Below, one piece after another: positions 59,895 through 64,000 of a stretch of DNA of 64,000 nt (position 1 is its first letter; each line of letters begins with the position of its first letter). A program made the position numbers and the translations under genes. Location of the stretch: the NCBI GenBank assembly GCA_037975125.1, contig CM075857.1:90773199-90837198 (forward strand). Reading direction: 5' to 3'. The stretch comes from Latrodectus hesperus (lineage: Eukaryota; Arthropoda; Arachnida; Araneae; Theridiidae). The notes beneath the pieces were generated by a model. It made no database searches. It was not told where the DNA came from and saw only the letters and a program-made list of their open reading frames with translations.

Positions 59895-60105
59895 CAGCAT
59901 GGATTCTTAGCGCAATAGTTTTGGCTGTACGTCACATCGTCACATCACTGACAGAAACACCTTCAATGGTGTGATCTAAGACAAACATAAAACAGGGCGA
60001 GTGTCATATTTATTGACAAGTCACGGTTGTGTACATTACCTAATGTTCATTTTGACAGTCGCCATGAACACCCATAGCCAGCATACATTAAATGTCATAC
60101 CTTGA
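59895..60105 (+). pseudogene. Tc1 transposase remnant (Tc1-B family)
   Basis: Nucleotide similarity to 46605-46835 of Tc1-B is clear, including an exact ACCTTCAATGGTGTGATC and then the TCACGGTT, GTACA and TTAAATGTCATAC region in step. It covers the segment around the first catalytic Asp and is too decayed to read as protein. Confidence 0.7.
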
Positions 60106-61019
60106 GAAGCTACGGGCTTTTAGTGGATATGTAAGTCTCTATAGTTGTTCTCTGTTGTATAAATCTCTATAATTAATTCTGTACTTTTCCAATTTTCCTT
60201 TTACTTAAAATGTATTTTGTCCTTCTCATTCTCTCGACAGCACAGCGTATGAGAGTCTGATTTAGGGTTGCTAAGCCATTATATCTAATCAGGCGCTACT
60301 TTTGAGGAACAATGGCTTAGTTTTAAAGCCGTAAGGATTGTTATACTCGAGCATCCCATCAAATCCCTATATTAGCATATGATTATCGTTATTCTGGATA
60401 CTGGTTTGCTTAGATTTTCTGTAAATTAAATAACATTTTTTTTCTCTAAAGTATGCCTTCCATAAGAATAAGTGTTATCTCTTATAATTCCTGGTGCAGC
60501 AAATTTAATGATAAATATTGCGGGTATACAAATATCTTACACCTTAACTTCCTAATGAATTAAATCTTCTTAGTTTGAACTAGCAGTGGAATTTTTAGTA
60601 CTTGACTTTAGATTTAATTGCTCATATCTCATTTAAATCTTGATCGTCAAGGATTATACTGATTTGCTATCCTCTTTCAACTACAGATACCCATTTAAAT
60701 GGTCCTCGTTTGCAAAGATCCGCGTTGTAACAAACAAATAAAAAAAATCATTTCTAAAATTATTAGTTCTTGTACTTCATAATATATATTTATATAAATC
60801 AATCACAATTCATAAATTTCCATTAAAAAATTCTCTTTGAAAATGTTTGGCAAGCTTGGAAAGCTTTCTATTAAAAAAAGTATTGTTAAATACTAACCCA
60901 TCTTGATATATACAAAATATCTAAGAGTCCCTGGAACAAGAAAATCCATTTGCAACTGTTGGATTTCGCCTAATCATTGCAGGTGAGATCCAATTTCCCT
61001 CTCCTCTCACTCCAGAAAG

Positions 61020-61350
61020 CTAATCTGACAGGTTAGTACTTCAGCCTTCGTTTCAACAGTTCGTGGGTTAGAGGCCCACCTGGGACATGGATGTTTATAA
61101 TGGTTCAATATAAACTGAAGGTTTCGGCCTAATTAGAGCCTTCTTGTACAAAAGTGACCATTGAGAGACGACCTAATTTAAACAAATCTAACATCTCGCT
61201 CTAGGACGTCACCAATAGAAAGTCACTCCCAAAACGGAAGTGGTCTTAGCGCATAATAAAAAGGATCGAATCGAAGGCCTTACCGTCTAAATGCCTCCCA
61301 AGCTACAAGGGTGCTTTTCACCGAATACAAAATAATTTTGGGAAATGACT
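61020..61350 (+). mobile_element. Possible tRNA-derived SINE
   Basis: AATCTGACAGGTTAGTAC (about 61023) resembles an A box and CGTGGGTTAGAGGCCC (about 61063) a B box. A body with higher GC than the flanks follows. Support is weaker than for the other SINE-like units. Confidence 0.35.
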
Positions 61351-62990
61351 GATATGCATATGTGGACCCTTGAAACCTACAAAAGAAGCATTCATTGCAA
61401 AACATTACCCTGAAGTCTTATTTTCAACCTCTACAGTGATATCGAAATCAGGTTGAATGGTGGAATTTTCTCTCTCAATATTCAACTATGGCGAGGTCTT
61501 GCCACGTATCCATAATTCTGATTGAAATTTGAATGTAGAAATATTATTTAGAGTGGACGGCAGAAATATTATTTAATGTATCAAATCATTTTTTATGCTG
61601 TAAGGAAAATAATACATACATAAAAGCATCTCTTTGAGGCCTTGTTTTTACCGTCATCGACCACTCTGCTTACAATAAAATTCAATAATAAATAACTTGA
61701 GAGTTTTTTTTGTTACATGTGTTAATTAATATTACACTTGTTGGACATACCATTTTTATTACATGGTTGATGATTCAGAATATTCATTAGTAATATGCCC
61801 TACTAAACAAAAAAAAAAGGGATTACTTTAATGACACTTTCCGATTCAATGAAGCGGAATAATTTAAATTTCCTCATACAAGTTTAGGCCGAGACGATAT
61901 AGGTGACTGCGTAACGTCGGACTCCAATTCAAGGCATCTTATCTCTAGGGAAGAAATTACCAACGTTCTGCGATGGATAAAAAGCGAGAGTGTTGCACAG
62001 TCGTTTTCTTTTATTTTTAACAGACTTTTGAAATGGGTTGCCCAAATGCAATAAAGAACAATTCAAAGATCCCGAGTTGCATATTAGCCACTGTTGATGC
62101 CCCTTCTGCTTTCAGTAGCTGGTGCTGATAAGTTGCACATTCTTCATTTAATCTGAACGAGATGCATGAAAAAATTTGAGGTGCCGAAATCAACTGATAT
62201 TTTTCACGACATTCGTTTATCGAGAGTATAATAATTCAGAAAATATTTTATTACTTACTTTTTCTGCATATTGTATATAAGAGAGGCTACGTAGTGGAGG
62301 GTATTTTATTTATTTTAACTGGGGATTGCAATATCGGACATAGCATTCAAAACCGGTATTTTCTAGGTCTTATTACCGGAATACCAGCTTTAATACCGTT
62401 AGTAGGGATTTTAGAAAAGAAGGAAAACACAGATGTTTCTTTGGTTTGTTTGCCAGTTTTGTTAGAGGAGATTAAATATCAAAAATCATTTGCAACTTAT
62501 AAATTATAACAGCTTATAAAGAATCATAAAAAATAAAGAAACAAGAAACATCTTATGTATTTAAATCACAAAAAAGTTTAAATATAACTATTTAGTATTT
62601 GGTATACAATTACAAATTATTTGAAATGTATTCTTAAGAAACAAAATGCCGCAATTATACTGTCCTGGAACATAAATTTATGCAAAAGTTACCAGCTGTC
62701 AAACACGCCTTTTCATTATCTAAACTAGTTGGTTGTGTTGTTAGCAATACGCGCGATATATATTTTTTCTAAGAATTTAAAATGCCTCATCTTCAAATAA
62801 ATCGATTCTCGTCAGATGATTTTGGACGTAACTGATTTCGGTATTGTATTTGGTTTCTTGAAATTTTTTTTGCTACCGCTAATTTTAAATTTTGCTCAAG
62901 AGAACAATTCCTTTCCACTATGGGCAATAGTGTCATCATCGTCTTCAATAATTATACTGAATGTTTCTGAATGTGGATAGGTTTATGGGT

Positions 62991-63140
62991 ATATAAAATT
63001 TTTAAAAAAATTACTAGAAAGTTGGTAGAATTTGAGTTGTGGTTAGTCTCTTTTCTTCCTTTTTATTATAAAATTTTTAAAAAATTTATTAGAAAGTTGA
63101 TAGAATTTGAGTTGTGGTTAGTCACTTTTCTTCCTTTTTA
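62991..63140. repeat. 75-bp tandem duplication
   Basis: Two 75-bp copies start TATAAAATTTTTAAAAAA and contain GAATTTGAGTTGTGGTTAGT. They differ at about six positions. An 88-codon frame (62971-63237) passes through both, giving a 25-residue repeat, but the differences change amino acids about as often as not, so I do not call it a gene. Confidence 0.85.
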
Positions 63141-63538
63141 TTTTCATTTTAAAAATCGTTGCAATTATGTAAATATTGTAAGACATTTTCTATTTCGTTA
63201 TGCATTTCTTCTGCGAGATTTTTTAATGAATGTATAATTCTTCAGATAGAGATGTGTGGTGTTTTTTCAGTGATTGCAACATGAAATTTTATTGTTGTAT
63301 TAGCTAATAATGAATTAAAATCTCTACGACATAGTGCATCTGCAGCCAGTTTTATTAAAAGTAGAGCTTATTCTGGACATTATGTTGAATTCACTATTGG
63401 AAAAATTAATTGTAGGCTTAAGCCGATTGTTGCGTTTTCGAATGGATTTTTCAATTTCAAAAATCCTTTCATCATTTCGAGTAAACTATTACAACATGTT
63501 TTAGAATCTAATATTATTAAATATTCTATTTTATTTTC

Positions 63539-63539
63539 A

Positions 63540-63601
<62 letters not shown>
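63539..63601. repeat. TA microsatellite
   Basis: About 30 TA units. Confidence 0.97.
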
Positions 63602-63605
<4 letters not shown>

Positions 63606-64000
63606 TAGGCATTTCTTGTAGCTGTGAATTTTTAAATATCTTTACAATTTTTCAAACTTTATTAATTATAGAAAGCAAATCTTCATGAGTTAATATTTAA
63701 AATTCTCTCATTAGCAATATCTTTTTCAAATATTACGTTATCATTAGCTTCATTGTTAGTAACTCTCTCTTCAAAGTCAGAATCAGAAGTTTCTATATCT
63801 ACAGTATTTGGGTTCTTCTGTTCATTATTTTTTGGTATAAAGCATCTTTTATACTCCTATTTGAATTCCATGACCATAGCGGAATTGCTAATTTGACCAT
63901 CTTTCAGGGATAATCCCTATTTCTCTAATTTAGATACTTAGTACTTCCACGTATTTTTTGGCTGGAATACTTTCCGAGATATGTGTAAGACCTGTATTCC

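Larger units (their letters stand above)
62290..63900 (-). mobile_element. Possible decayed hAT-type element
   Basis: At the left edge, ACCGGTATTTT, TTACCGGAATACC and ATACCGTTAG (62350-62402) form a cluster of ACCGGTAT-like motifs such as found near the ends of some DNA transposons. On the minus strand around 63280-63480, LKLKNPFENATIGLS and IFPIVNS loosely resemble the hAT transposase middle. A D/E-rich stretch (TVDIETSDSDFEERV, about 63780) follows the expected linker type. Borders and inverted repeats were not found, so this is tentative. Confidence 0.25.

Noticed and set aside
62971..63237. 88-codon frame with a 25-residue repeat
   Set aside because: It arises from a 75-bp tandem duplication in AT-rich DNA. 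Changes between copies alter residues, and there is no domain.

Overview
The window is AT-rich eukaryotic DNA, most likely from an arthropod and probably a spider or other arachnid. That reading is inferred from long TA microsatellites, many Tc1/mariner and hAT transposons, Jockey-like LINEs and Ty3/gypsy elements whose gag resembles those seen in spider genomes. No confident host gene was found. Every recognisable coding stretch belongs to a transposable element, and almost all carry stops or frameshifts.

Layout. From 1 to about 21.7 kb lies AT-rich non-coding DNA with small elements: a CpG-dense patch (770-945), a tRNA 3'-end-like segment (2033-2066), a possible Tigger-like element (3287-4002), a Tc1 remnant (about 4855-4965), paired CRE palindromes (5009-5043), a long TATATG microsatellite (6522-7048), two terminal-inverted-repeat elements without genes (9106-10325 and 13235-13800, the second with a perfect 8-bp target duplication), two SINE-like units, a mariner tail, a perfect 24-bp-stem hairpin (14115-14165) and a decayed mariner (15.7-16.7 kb). 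From about 22.0 to 28.35 kb sits a satellite array of about 20 copies of a 295-bp unit, with diverged copies at both edges. From 28.35 to 32.5 kb I see only AT-rich DNA.

From 32.5 to 56.4 kb the window is a nest of transposons. A Jockey-like LINE (LINE-A, minus strand) was split between its endonuclease and reverse transcriptase by a gypsy-type LTR element (33552-42749). That element's domain order, gag, protease, integrase, reverse transcriptase, RNase H, is the copia order rather than the usual gypsy order. It was itself hit by a Tc1 transposon, a different LTR element (now a solo LTR) and a 766-bp hAT derivative. Next to it, LINE-B (about 43.8-52.75 kb, minus) was hit by a mariner, a second Tc1 and a 2.65-kb hAT that looks like the parent family of the 766-bp derivative. 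A second gypsy element with canonical order (protease, RT, RNase H, integrase) fills about 53.4-56.4 kb, truncated at its 5' end.

From 56.4 kb to the end there is a deleted mariner (58255-59122), SINE-like units, another Tc1 remnant, a possible decayed hAT and a 75-bp tandem duplication. The genes here do not form a pathway. The interest lies in the order of insertion, the domain order of the first gypsy element, the satellite, and the small unclassified elements in the left third.
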